Source of the DNA: Microvelia longipes
Taxonomy: Eukaryota > Arthropoda > Insecta > Hemiptera > Veliidae
Assembly: GCA_018340805.1 (NCBI GenBank)
Contig: JACMZG010001870.1
Span: 15,049,723-15,113,722 of the forward strand
Length of the DNA: 64,000 bases
Direction of reading: 5' to 3'
A model generated the notes under the pieces. It worked only from the letters and a program-made list of their open reading frames with translations. It was not told the origin of the DNA and made no database searches. Shown one piece after another: positions 50,101 through 55,638 of this stretch (within the stretch, counting starts at the first letter, position 1; each line of letters begins with the position of its first letter). Made by a program: the position numbers and the translations under genes.

Positions 50101-51741
50101 AAAAGTTATCCATAAATTCTGGGTGCTAAATTTGCTAGAGAATCCTAACAAATGTTTCTTTATCTACTCCTTGTATTGTAAGTTCTACTTACAGTCTTGT
50201 TATCTCACACTGTAAATGTACTTACTTTTAGGGAGGAAAAGTGAAAGTGTAGCCAACTTGACAGATTTTTTAGTAAACTTTTTAGGAATTTTAGGAAATT
50301 TTTAGGATTTTTTTCGGTGTTATGTTGGTACTACGGGTAGAATATACAATATACACACGCTAATGTTTAAATTACAAATATAGTATTACACATTATTCTA
50401 TTGACAGCTTACAATAAAATAATGTGAAGATAGTGGCTTTATTCTCTCTTCATCAGAGTAATTGACATGGTAAGAATAAACTAAACTAACACAATAACAA
50501 TTAAGGAGTTAAAGAATATATATTAATAGTTGTTAGTATTAGCTCTCTAGTCGTAGATAAAATTTAATATGCAACAAGGGATGAAAGTTTTCAGCTCTCG
50601 TATTATCTCCCTCGTCAAGCCTCGGGAGCCAAAATGTTAGTTAACTCCCTTGGCAAGCCTCGGGAGCTAACTAGTTTATCTCCCTCGGCCTACCGGCCAG
50701 GTGAGCTAATGAAATTTCCTCCTTCGGCGCTGCCTTAGGACGAAATTTTAACTTGAGCTGTAAAACTTACTTTCATCCATTGTTGCATAAATAACTATTC
50801 TGGACAGACTTTAATATACATCTTTATGGTATTTCATCTATAATATTGAATGATATTGTAATACCATATATTATGTGTATATATATTTTTATTATATTGA
50901 GTTTAAATAATTTGATGGCCGTCTTCTGTTTTATTAAATAAAACAAAAGGGCTTCGACCTCATAGTGGCTACGGGACGTCTGCGCTGAGGACCTGCTCCT
51001 CCCTGTGTTTCCGAAGTGGCTACATGGATGTTTTCCTATATTGTTAGATTATGTAAGTGGCATATTACCAAAATATTACCGAATTCCCAAATGTAAGTAA
51101 GTCACATTTTTACATGTCAAACGATAAATTCAGAACTAATGCCGATAATACAATTTACTTTTGTATATTTCTCAAACATTCAAAGAAGTATAATTTCAGC
51201 CCGATCAAATTTCTATTTTGGATTATCTGAATTTTAAAAACTTTTGCTGAGTCATTATTGTGGCTTAATAACGTAATACACATTTCAAAAAAGTAAAGTT
51301 CAGTAGATTAATAAGGTCGATTTTTTACATAATTGGCCTTAATTATAATACGACACACGGCTAAAATCAGTTGACAGTGCGGGAAAATAGAGTTGAGGAA
51401 TCAATATGGTTGGCTAGATTTAAAATTTAGGCCGTGTTTTAACATCTAGAACTAATCTCATTGGCTCCCTTGCATTTTTTGCCACGCTGTCAACTGATTT
51501 TAGCCTGTTTTGTATTATAAAAATATAGTTTTAATAATAATTTGTGATGTTTTAAAAACAGTTTTTATATTTGGCGTATCTCTTCCTTTCAGGTGGTAAC
51601 GGTTATACAAAAGATTATTCTGTTGAAAGATTATACAGAGATGCTAAAGTATACGAAATAGGAGGAGGAAGTAATGAGATACGTAAATTAGTTATAGCAC
51701 GATACATCAACTCACTGTACCTCAAGCAGCAACGCACATAG
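38156..51741 (+). CDS. Ivd: Isovaleryl-CoA dehydrogenase, mitochondrial (complete, nine exons)
   Basis: Join 38156-38299, 39157-39246, 41375-41596, 43095-43256, 44780-44939, 47169-47262, 48794-48884, 49887-50052, 51593-51741: 425 codons plus TAG, close to the usual length of the family. The enzyme oxidises isovaleryl-CoA to 3-methylcrotonyl-CoA in leucine catabolism, passing electrons to ETF in the mitochondrial matrix. Residues 1-30 are Arg/Ser/Asn-rich without acids, as in a mitochondrial targeting peptide. Acyl-CoA dehydrogenase signature 1 is GISEPWAGSDALG (163-175); signature 2 runs from Q374 to D393. The catalytic Glu typical of IVD is E281 in GLDTERVVLA, and the position that is Glu in medium-chain enzymes is Gly (G401 in YEIGGG), so IVD fits better than MCAD/SCAD. 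An in-frame TAA at 38150-38152 supports the start. All introns are GT-AG. No clear AATAAA follows the stop, so the 3' end is undefined. Family assignment is confident; a lineage-specific paralogue cannot be excluded. Confidence 0.93.
38611..39014. mobile_element. TTCTGGCGCGG TIR element in Ivd intron 1
   Basis: The left end TTCTGGCGCGGAGGTCCGCA mirrors the right end TGCGGAACCCCGCGCTAGAA. About 404 bp, AT-rich interior, noncoding. It fills nearly half of the intron. Confidence 0.8.
39157..39246 (+). CDS. Ivd: Ivd exon 2 (residues 49-78)
   Basis: Thirty codons between acceptor ttttag and donor gtatga, phase 0 on both sides. The peptide contains FSQKELAPKAKEID, matching the family's early helix in which LAPKAxEID is well conserved. 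It is too short to stand out as an open frame and was found by family resemblance. Confidence 0.9.
39508..39955. mobile_element. TTCTGGCGCGG TIR element in Ivd intron 2
   Basis: The left end ATTCTGGCGCGTGGTCCGCA mirrors GCCGACCACCGCGCCAGAAT. The subterminal TTATAACTTGAGCA...TGCTCAAGTTATAA is also inverted, and a hairpin (AATTATCAAACGC and inverse) lies near the right side. About 450 bp, noncoding. Confidence 0.85.
40010..40095 (-). repeat. tRNA-derived SINE relic
   Basis: On the minus strand a perfect T-arm (CTAGGTTCGAATCCTAG) is preceded by a D-arm-like GAGTGGTTCAGAGC, but the anticodon arm does not fold properly and the acceptor is incomplete. A relative with CGAAGCCAAGGTACCTGG lies at 53620-53700. 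Therefore a relic, not a working tRNA gene. Confidence 0.45.
40433..40505 (-). other. TTGATGGCA-hairpin-CGAAAGC motif, Ivd intron 2
   Basis: The minus strand reads GTTGATGGCATTATTGCCGA then AAGCCGGCTCTGC, followed within 20 bases by TTTAATAAATTC. A near copy, with the same GAGCCGGC flank and AAACAAAGAACTAATAACA tail, is at 45156-45230. Confidence 0.5.
41000..41122. repeat. (CATA)n-(CA)n-(TA)n microsatellite
   Basis: Tetranucleotide, CA and TA blocks in series, in Ivd intron 2. Confidence 0.9.
41263..41365 (+). repeat. GC-rich dispersed element next to the Ivd exon 3 acceptor
   Basis: GCCTCTTGTCCGCTAAGCGG, GCTGCTTCGCGGCCCCC and CACATGGTTGTTGTCTTGTA match the short-form family. Its TTGTATTTAGTGTAATTTAT end runs into the pyrimidine tract before the acceptor at 41373-41374. 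Confidence 0.65.
41375..41596 (+). CDS. Ivd: Ivd exon 3 (residues 79-152)
   Basis: Seventy-four codons beginning KFWRSLGQLGVHGIT and ending KHKYLPK, phase 0 both sides. It covers the rest of the N-terminal helical domain, including PDYGGSGG and EEMSRASASIGLSY. The stretch after GLSY reads VAQSNFTANQI where the family usually has GAHSNLCINQ-like residues, so this segment is diverged. A GC-rich repeat ends about ten bases before the acceptor. Confidence 0.93.
41655..41790 (-). repeat. Modular dispersed repeat fragment, Ivd intron 3
   Basis: TTATCCGTTTCAGGCACTTT and CAGTCTGTTGTGTCTGTGTG are the inverse of the family's terminal body blocks. Confidence 0.5.
42059..42842. mobile_element. TCGAGC-rich element with TAGTGATGG ends, Ivd intron 3
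   Basis: Ends TAGTGATGG and CCATCACTA are inverted. Inside both flanks lie degenerate short tandem units of GAGCTCGAGCCCAAG type (42100-42300 and 42610-42800), with an AT-rich middle. Subterminal repeats and TAGTGATGG-type ends suggest a nonautonomous hAT element. No 8-bp target duplication was found. Confidence 0.6.
43095..43256 (+). CDS. Ivd: Ivd exon 4 (residues 153-206)
   Basis: Fifty-four codons, phase 0 both sides, donor gtaagt. It carries acyl-CoA dehydrogenase signature 1 (163-175) and the FAD-contacting KIWTTNG segment (193-199) at the start of the beta domain. W168 replaces the Asn usual in IVD (SEPNAGSD) but is allowed by the signature pattern. Confidence 0.94.
43470..43749. mobile_element. 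Foldback MITE in Ivd intron 4
   Basis: ATTATTAAAGCTTTTGAGGA with GGAATAGGTC and, further in, CAAGGCTTAACATGATAAAT pair with inverse copies. Arms are about 115 bases and the loop about 50. Noncoding. Confidence 0.85.
43750..44000. repeat. Loose repeats of an AATCTAGC-AGC unit
   Basis: Four diverged units carry CTAGCCAGCGGAACG, CTAGCAAGCC, TTAGCGAGCAAAGCGAG and TTAGCGAGCCAAGGG, at 60-90 base spacing. Confidence 0.4.
44174..44295. repeat. Long hairpin in Ivd intron 4
   Basis: TATGCCATAAGGCTGAGAA, TCTTTATGTC and GGCAATT pair with AATTGCC, GACATAAAGA and TTCTCAGCCGGATGGCATA. The tip contains CGACGAGCGAAGCGAGTCG. Confidence 0.75.
44300..44757. mobile_element. TIR element with TTTTTTTGAGGTAG ends, Ivd intron 4
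   Basis: TTTTTTTTGAGGTAGCACTC is mirrored by TACGTACTACCTCAAAAAAA. The interior includes an inverted CATTATTGT / ACAATAATG pair around CTCGGAGG. Noncoding; it ends about 20 bases before the exon 5 acceptor. Confidence 0.6.
44780..44939 (+). CDS. Ivd: Ivd exon 5 (residues 207-260, split codon)
   Basis: Starts LYAKTDRSKGAKGITAFLVE and includes FDKLGMRGSDTGQLHFDNV, the conserved end of the beta domain. It ends one base into codon 260, with donor gtatgt. The split codon completes as Glu when joined to the next exon. Confidence 0.93.
45156..45230 (-). other. Second GAGCCGGC / CGAAAGC-type motif, Ivd intron 5
   Basis: Near copy of 40433-40505, with TGTTGAAGACATTATTACCG then AATGCCGGCTC on the minus strand. 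The GAAA core has decayed to GAAT. Confidence 0.4.
45843..46350 (+). repeat. Modular dispersed repeat, near-complete copy without 5S segment
   Basis: GGTACGGGGTACCTCGAAAC and CGGATTCGCTACGCTCATC form the head; GAACTAATGCTGATAATG, a CACACACACA run, AAAACCACTCAGGAGGCCTT and GGATAATTCCGGTTTC form the body; GAGGAAAAGAATAAAA is the A-rich end. At the head/body junction, where the 35 kb copy has about 70 bases of 5S-like sequence, this copy has only a few bases. Confidence 0.75.
46366..47125 (+). repeat. Modular dispersed repeat, second tandem copy in Ivd intron 5
   Basis: Same block order as the preceding copy, with an extra stretch carrying TCGCTTTGCTCG units. Contains TGACGTCA (46838-46845) and ends about 45 bases before the exon 6 acceptor. 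Its minus-strand frame (46890-47123) is spurious. Confidence 0.7.
47169..47262 (+). CDS. Ivd: Ivd exon 6 (catalytic glutamate exon)
   Basis: Encodes SNRLGEEGQGGLILLSGLD followed by TERVVLAACSI. The Glu in GLDTER (E281) aligns with the catalytic base characteristic of IVD. The exon enters in phase 1 and leaves in phase 2 with donor gtaaga, and both junctions restore the frame exactly. Confidence 0.92.
47446..47567. mobile_element. Palindromic element in Ivd intron 6
   Basis: CAGGCCCGTATTCAAAGACA then TTACCTAAACCTAACAT pair with ATGTTAGGTTTAGGTAAG and TTTCAATGTGGGCCT. Arms are about 52 bases, separated by CCTTAAGGGCTCCTTAAG. Confidence 0.8.
47891..47951. repeat. ATATTAATA low-complexity array
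   Basis: Repeated ATATTAATATA units in Ivd intron 6. Confidence 0.8.
48373..48548. mobile_element. TAAAATCAGTTGA MITE, copy C, Ivd intron 6
   Basis: CACACGTCTAAAATCAGTTG at left, inverse CAACTGATTTTAGCCGTGT at right, about 176 bp. Interior AAAAAGGTTGGCCTGATTTG and TCATTGGCTCCCTCGC. Confidence 0.85.
48794..48884 (+). CDS. Ivd: Ivd exon 7 (residues 291-321)
   Basis: Completes the split Gly codon, then reads IMQAACDEAFEYVHTRKQF and NQEIGTFQLMQ before donor gtatgt. This is the R-x-x-F-x-x-x-I-x-x-F-Q helix segment shared by acyl-CoA dehydrogenases. The open frame continues about 200 bases into the intron, but that extension has no family resemblance. Confidence 0.93.
49095..49180 (+). repeat. 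Possible tRNA-derived SINE relic, Ivd intron 7
   Basis: GTTGGTTCAATCCCGGTCAG is B-box-like, and the following GAGTCGGTATACC resembles the inverse of the relic at 4735-4860. No full cloverleaf. Confidence 0.3.
49887..50052 (+). CDS. Ivd: Ivd exon 8 (residues 322-377)
   Basis: Begins GKIADMYTKLCSCKSYVYNV, matching the family's C-terminal helical domain. It ends EAVQCL plus the first base of a Gly codon, before donor gtaaga. Signature 2 starts here at Q374 and is completed in the last exon. Confidence 0.93.
50563..50794. mobile_element. TIR element with internal hairpin array, Ivd intron 8
   Basis: Ends TATGCAACAAGGGATGAAAG and inverse CTTTCATCCATTGTTGCATA. Between them stand three or four units of about 37 bases, each folding as CTCCCTCGGCAAGCCTCGGGAG-type hairpins. 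Noncoding. Confidence 0.8.
50948..51069 (+). repeat. GC-rich dispersed element, short form, Ivd intron 8
   Basis: GGGCTTCGACCTCATAGTGG, CGTCTGCGCTGAGG and GAAGTGGCTACATGGATGTT, then CATATTACC. Continues into modular-repeat body at 51070-51340, as at 25282-25745. Confidence 0.6.
51343..51520. mobile_element. TAAAATCAGTTGA MITE, copy D, Ivd intron 8
   Basis: Ends TTATAATACGACACACGGCT and inverse AGCCTGTTTTGTATTATAA, 178 bp, finishing about 70 bases before the exon 9 acceptor. Confidence 0.85.
51593..51741 (+). CDS. Ivd: Ivd exon 9 (residues 377-425 and stop)
   Basis: Reads GGNGYTKDYSVERLYRDAK, then VYEIGGGSNEIRKLVIARYI, ending KQQRT before TAG. It completes signature 2 and has the Y-E-I-G-G-G turn whose lack of Glu distinguishes IVD from most other family members. 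The sequence after the stop is AT-rich with no canonical AATAAA. Confidence 0.93.
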
Positions 51742-52049
51742 CTGCAACACCTTGACATTGTTTATTGCTTTTCTACGAGTTGAAGTTCTTATCTTAAAAT
51801 CAGTTCATTAATTTATCTTAAAAATAATTGTTTATTTATTTATAAAATTAATTTATTTATTTGCAAAATAGTTGTGATTATTTGTAAAATATGTCAAGAG
51901 GTTTATAACTTAATTTACAGTTCGCGAGGGGCGTTTTTCCCAGTTGATTTGCTGACTAATACAGGGTTTCCGTTGGTTGAGTATTTCGTGATGTAGTTGG
52001 AGGCATACATTGACTATTAAAACTATCCGAGACGCGTGGTGAAGATATA
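51742..52049. other. Ivd 3' flank
   Basis: AT-rich 3' UTR and flank. No canonical AATAAA was seen in the first 300 bases, so the cleavage site is undefined. Confidence 0.4.
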
Positions 52050-52750
52050 AGCAGTTTCCATGAGTTGGAGATCTTCAACCCATGGGTTGGTAATATTCCT
52101 GTGCTTAGCAATCTCTATACCCAACCAGACAAATCTGTCTCGATATAGATAAAAATTGTCTAGCACCGCGGTTTTCTCAAAAACTAATACGATGACTAGT
52201 ACCTTATGAGTGCTCTCTATAATGTGTCATCTATAATGTGTTTGATGTTCTCGACTAAACGCCTGAATATGAGTCTACCTGTCTGTCCGATGTGCCACAT
52301 CTACAAGGGATCTTATTGAAACCACTCGATTTTCTTGGAAGGAAATCTTTAACACTTCCAAGAAAGTTTCTAGTGGTGGTGCAGATATTAAAAATAATGC
52401 TAATATTGTTGCATGCCTGAACCTTGCCTGTCCTATTTGTAGTATCTTTGGCCTAGTGTGTCAAAGGGTATCAACGACATTTCATCCTGTGTTCCCTTTC
52501 ATTCCTGTCTTTTTCACTAGTCGCTTTATGTTCGTTACGACGGATGGTACTGTTGACGTCCTCGCTCTTGTAGCCGTTGTAAGAATTTGCTGCCTGGAGG
52601 TGTAGTTTCTCTTGTTTTCAATATTCTTCGTCATCATTTGCAAGCCTCTTGAGATCTTGAGTTGGATAGTGATGGGAAATTCCGTAACGATATCTGTCCG
52701 TATAAGTTGCTTTGCGATAGACCCGTTGTTCTAAAGTCTTATTATTATTC
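52050..52750 (-). pseudogene. Penelope-like retroelement remnant with GIY-YIG endonuclease region
   Basis: The minus strand encodes, in shifting frames, a linker with NNISIIFNICTTTRNFLGSV, then FNKIPCRCG (about 52296-52320), then after one frameshift HIGQTGRLIFRRLVENIKHI (about 52240-52298), and later EIAKHRNITNPWVEDLQLME (52060-52116). IPCxCG followed by YIGQTGR and EIxKH matches the C-terminal GIY-YIG nuclease of Penelope-like elements. Multiple stops and frameshifts show it is dead. The reverse transcriptase portion is not recognisable upstream. Confidence 0.75.
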
Positions 52751-53459
52751 TTAATTTTAAGTCCACCAAGGAAAGCCAGCGCTTATTTTCTATTTCAATA
52801 GTTAAATTTATGTTAAGTTAATTATAGAGTTCATGATATCTTGTAAAATTTCATCCAAAGTGTCTTTACTATGTGGCCAGACAAAGAAAGTATCATCATT
52901 TTCCAAGATTTGGGCAGAATAAGTGGCACGACTGCTAATGTTCAAAGACATTTAAAGTGATACCGCGACAACGATTTTAAAATCAATGCTAAGATCTGCA
53001 AGGCGGGCGAATTATTTATCTTGAAATTTTATTACCATCAAATTTACAAGCAATTCTTGGTTTAGTCAAAAAATTTACTTTACATTACAAATGAGAAAAA
53101 AACAGAAAAAATTACAAATTATTAAAGTTAAGCATTTTTGAGGTTTTAGAGCTCTTATACACTTATAAATATTTGTTTTATTCTGGGACATAAATTTTTC
53201 TATATCCAAACAGTGTAAAATGTAAAATTTAGAGAACGGAAGCAGTGTTACCAAACTGATTCTTCTCAATCTTAATGTAGGCTCGTATTAAATAAATCAA
53301 ACTTAAACTCGTGTAAATGAAACTCATTAAAATTAATTTAAAGTCTTAACTTCTTTAAATATTAAGCTGGGCTTAATATCTTTAAAATTTGGAAAAACTT
53401 ATAAAACCAACTTTCAGTTTCCTATTTAGTAAGAAAAGTGCAGTTTTTCCTTGCCAGAC
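52751..53459. other. AT-rich intergenic DNA, nothing recognised
   Basis: May include decayed upstream parts of the Penelope-like remnant, but no motif supports that. Confidence 0.4.
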
Positions 53460-53610
53460 GAATTTTAACTATATTTTTTACTTTTCCTTATTTATACCTA
53501 AGTACATAGAAAAAGTATTGTTTGCGAAAAATCAAAAACCGGGATGACACCGGAATTATCCGTTTTTGGAGTTTTTAAGACCTCCTGAGTAGTTTTCACT
53601 AAGTTGTTTT
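53460..53610 (-). repeat. Modular dispersed repeat end fragment
   Basis: ATAGAAAAAGTATTGTTTGC, CCGGAATTATCCGTTTTTGG and AGACCTCCTGAGTAGTTTTC are the inverse of the terminal body blocks. Confidence 0.65.
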
Positions 53611-53619
53611 GTCTTTATT

Positions 53620-53700
53620 CGATTTAACCTTCGATTCGAGCACTCAAACTACTCGAAGCCAAGGTACCTGGCGTCAAATCCTGGTAAGGACGATACGTTT
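53620..53700 (+). repeat. tRNA-derived SINE relic
   Basis: CGAAGCCAAGGTACCTGG then GTCAAATCCTGGTAAGG resembles the minus strand of 40010-40095. The B box is decayed. Confidence 0.35.
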
Positions 53701-53732
53701 TTACCGTTTTATTTACATTACATTAAAAAAGA

Positions 53733-54430
53733 ATTCTGGCGTGGTTATCCGAAGCCGGGTGCATTTCCTTTTTTTTGCCTTTATTATAAGCCATACAGCC
53801 ATTTTATTAACGCATTTTTTTAAGCGCATTTCCTTTGGAACACGCAAGAAATGAATCGTTGAAACGCGTGTTTCAACGATTCATTTCTTGCTTAAGGTTC
53901 TGGTTTATGCTTTATAGTCTGATCAGTTAAATTTTAAGCACTACTTGATAATTACAGTGTTATGTATATTTACGTTAAAGTAAGTAAAAAACGTCTTCAT
54001 TAATGGTATAACAAGAACTTACTGTATATCTTTATATTTTTAAAGTCGTATCAAAAGTATTACCATGGCAACACTTGCAGATGACATTAAATGATAATAT
54101 AATAAACAAAAGACATAATATGCAGTTACTCATTTTTCTGTATTTTTTAAAAAGGAAATGTGCTAAAACCATTAAAGAAAACCACTAACTGAGCTTTAAA
54201 CTAGATCAAATACTGCTGCACTAATGTGCACGGCCAATTTAGTTGGCACAATATTATATATTCAATTAATAAATATGGATTTCATTTGAAAATACATAAA
54301 AATATTTTACCAGTAGTGCTTAATAATTGTAGTAACTGCTGAAGTTAAAAAACATAAACCGGAAACTTAAGCAAGAAATTTTACGTTTCATTTTACGTTA
54401 AGCACGCTTTTCAAAGCGTGTTTATCAACA
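53733..54430. mobile_element. Diverged TTCTGGCGCGG family copy with 22-bp perfect hairpin
   Basis: Left end ATTCTGGCGTGGTTATCCGA. A perfect palindrome lies at 53844-53891 (GCAAGAAATGAATCGTTGAA and inverse, four-base loop). GGTTCTGGTTTATGCTTTAT and, further on, CATAAACCGGAAAC with AAGCAAGAAATTTTACG are inverted interior blocks. The right terminus is not preserved. Confidence 0.5.
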
Positions 54431-54779
54431 ACAATTTTATATAAGTATCGTCAAAAACTTAATTTTAGTTTTATTTTGAGGTAAAAGTAATATACATTAC
54501 TTCAAAATAAATATATAGACATAATAAGGGCTTACACATGCTGGGAAAATATGTTTTTTTCGATCAACTAGTTTAATCTTAACAATTGTTCTAATTAATG
54601 ATGTGATAATTTTATTAATTAATGCAGTGCCCGTGCAGTTAATTTATTTTACAGTCATTGTTGTTACTCTTTATTTTAAATTTATTTTGTTAATTGTTAC
54701 GTTCATTCCTTATGCTAACATCTGTTCATTCCTTATAGCATAAAAACATCTGTGCTTTATGTTCTACATCTGTAGTGTA

Positions 54780-54833
54780 TGCAATCTTTAGAAGTATAGT
54801 GTTTTAGGAATTAATAATAAAAGGTAAGTAAGC
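54780..54833 (+). other. Possible 5' untranslated exon of the secreted-protein gene
   Basis: A strong donor (AAAG/GTAAGTAAG) occurs at 54834 in otherwise noncoding sequence, and an acceptor ending tggttatag is at 55429, 35 bases before the ATG. Together they could form a 5' UTR intron of about 600 bases containing the TA microsatellite. No promoter motif was identified, so this is inference. Confidence 0.3.
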
Positions 54834-55175
54834 ATTTTTTAACACTGCTTTAAATTAATAACTAAGATACTAATACTTAGAGGGAATACACAGCTCTTAT
54901 CATTCCCTGGATACCGTGGTACTATAACTGTAAATTTATGACGACATGATTTGATTTTTCATAATAATTACAATTTAATGTAAATATTACATTATTTTTC
55001 GACCAATTTGTCTTAAATTATGTAAAATGGGTTTTAAATTAGATACCCGAGCTTCGCTCAGCAAATATATTATTTATCAAGCAACAAAATATTAATTATT
55101 TCTCTGGGGACTACAAAAAAAAGAAGCTGTTAACATTTGATTATTGTATATTATTACCTAATAATATACTAATTA

Positions 55176-55176
<1 letters not shown>

Positions 55177-55255
<79 letters not shown>

Positions 55256-55258
55256 TAT
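55177..55258. repeat. (TA)n microsatellite
   Basis: Near-pure TA run upstream of the secreted-protein gene. Confidence 0.95.
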
Positions 55259-55464
55259 TATTAATAAAATGTATTGGTTTTTAAAGAAAGACATTTCCCT
55301 AATAGTTATTGATACTATATAAAATTAGTTTACCAGAGTCATTGGATTGTATTTTTGTTAAAAGTTGATTATCAAAGTATAAATATAAAATTGTTTAGAT
55401 TTAAATTGATCAATAATATTTGGTTATAGATTTAAGAATTCGATAGAGTTTATAAGTAGCTGCC

Positions 55465-55638
55465 ATGGAGATTATGTTGTTGCTTTTTGGGTTATTATGT
55501 GTCAGCGGAATATCAGGAACATTGACGTCAGAAGCAGACCCGTGCGTGTTATGTGACTGTAGGACCAAGTACTTTCCATCCCCTGCCTCTTTTCATTACA
55601 CTGATATCGTTTGTAGAGATTTGGAAACAAAAATTCAG
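55465..55638 (+). CDS. Secreted protein exon 1: signal peptide and cysteine cluster
   Basis: Fifty-eight codons from MEIMLLLF to ETKIQ. The ATG is in good context (gccATGG). The exon holds the signal peptide and four cysteines. The donor is gttggt; a second GT four bases downstream would break the join with exon 2, so the first was chosen. Confidence 0.72.
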
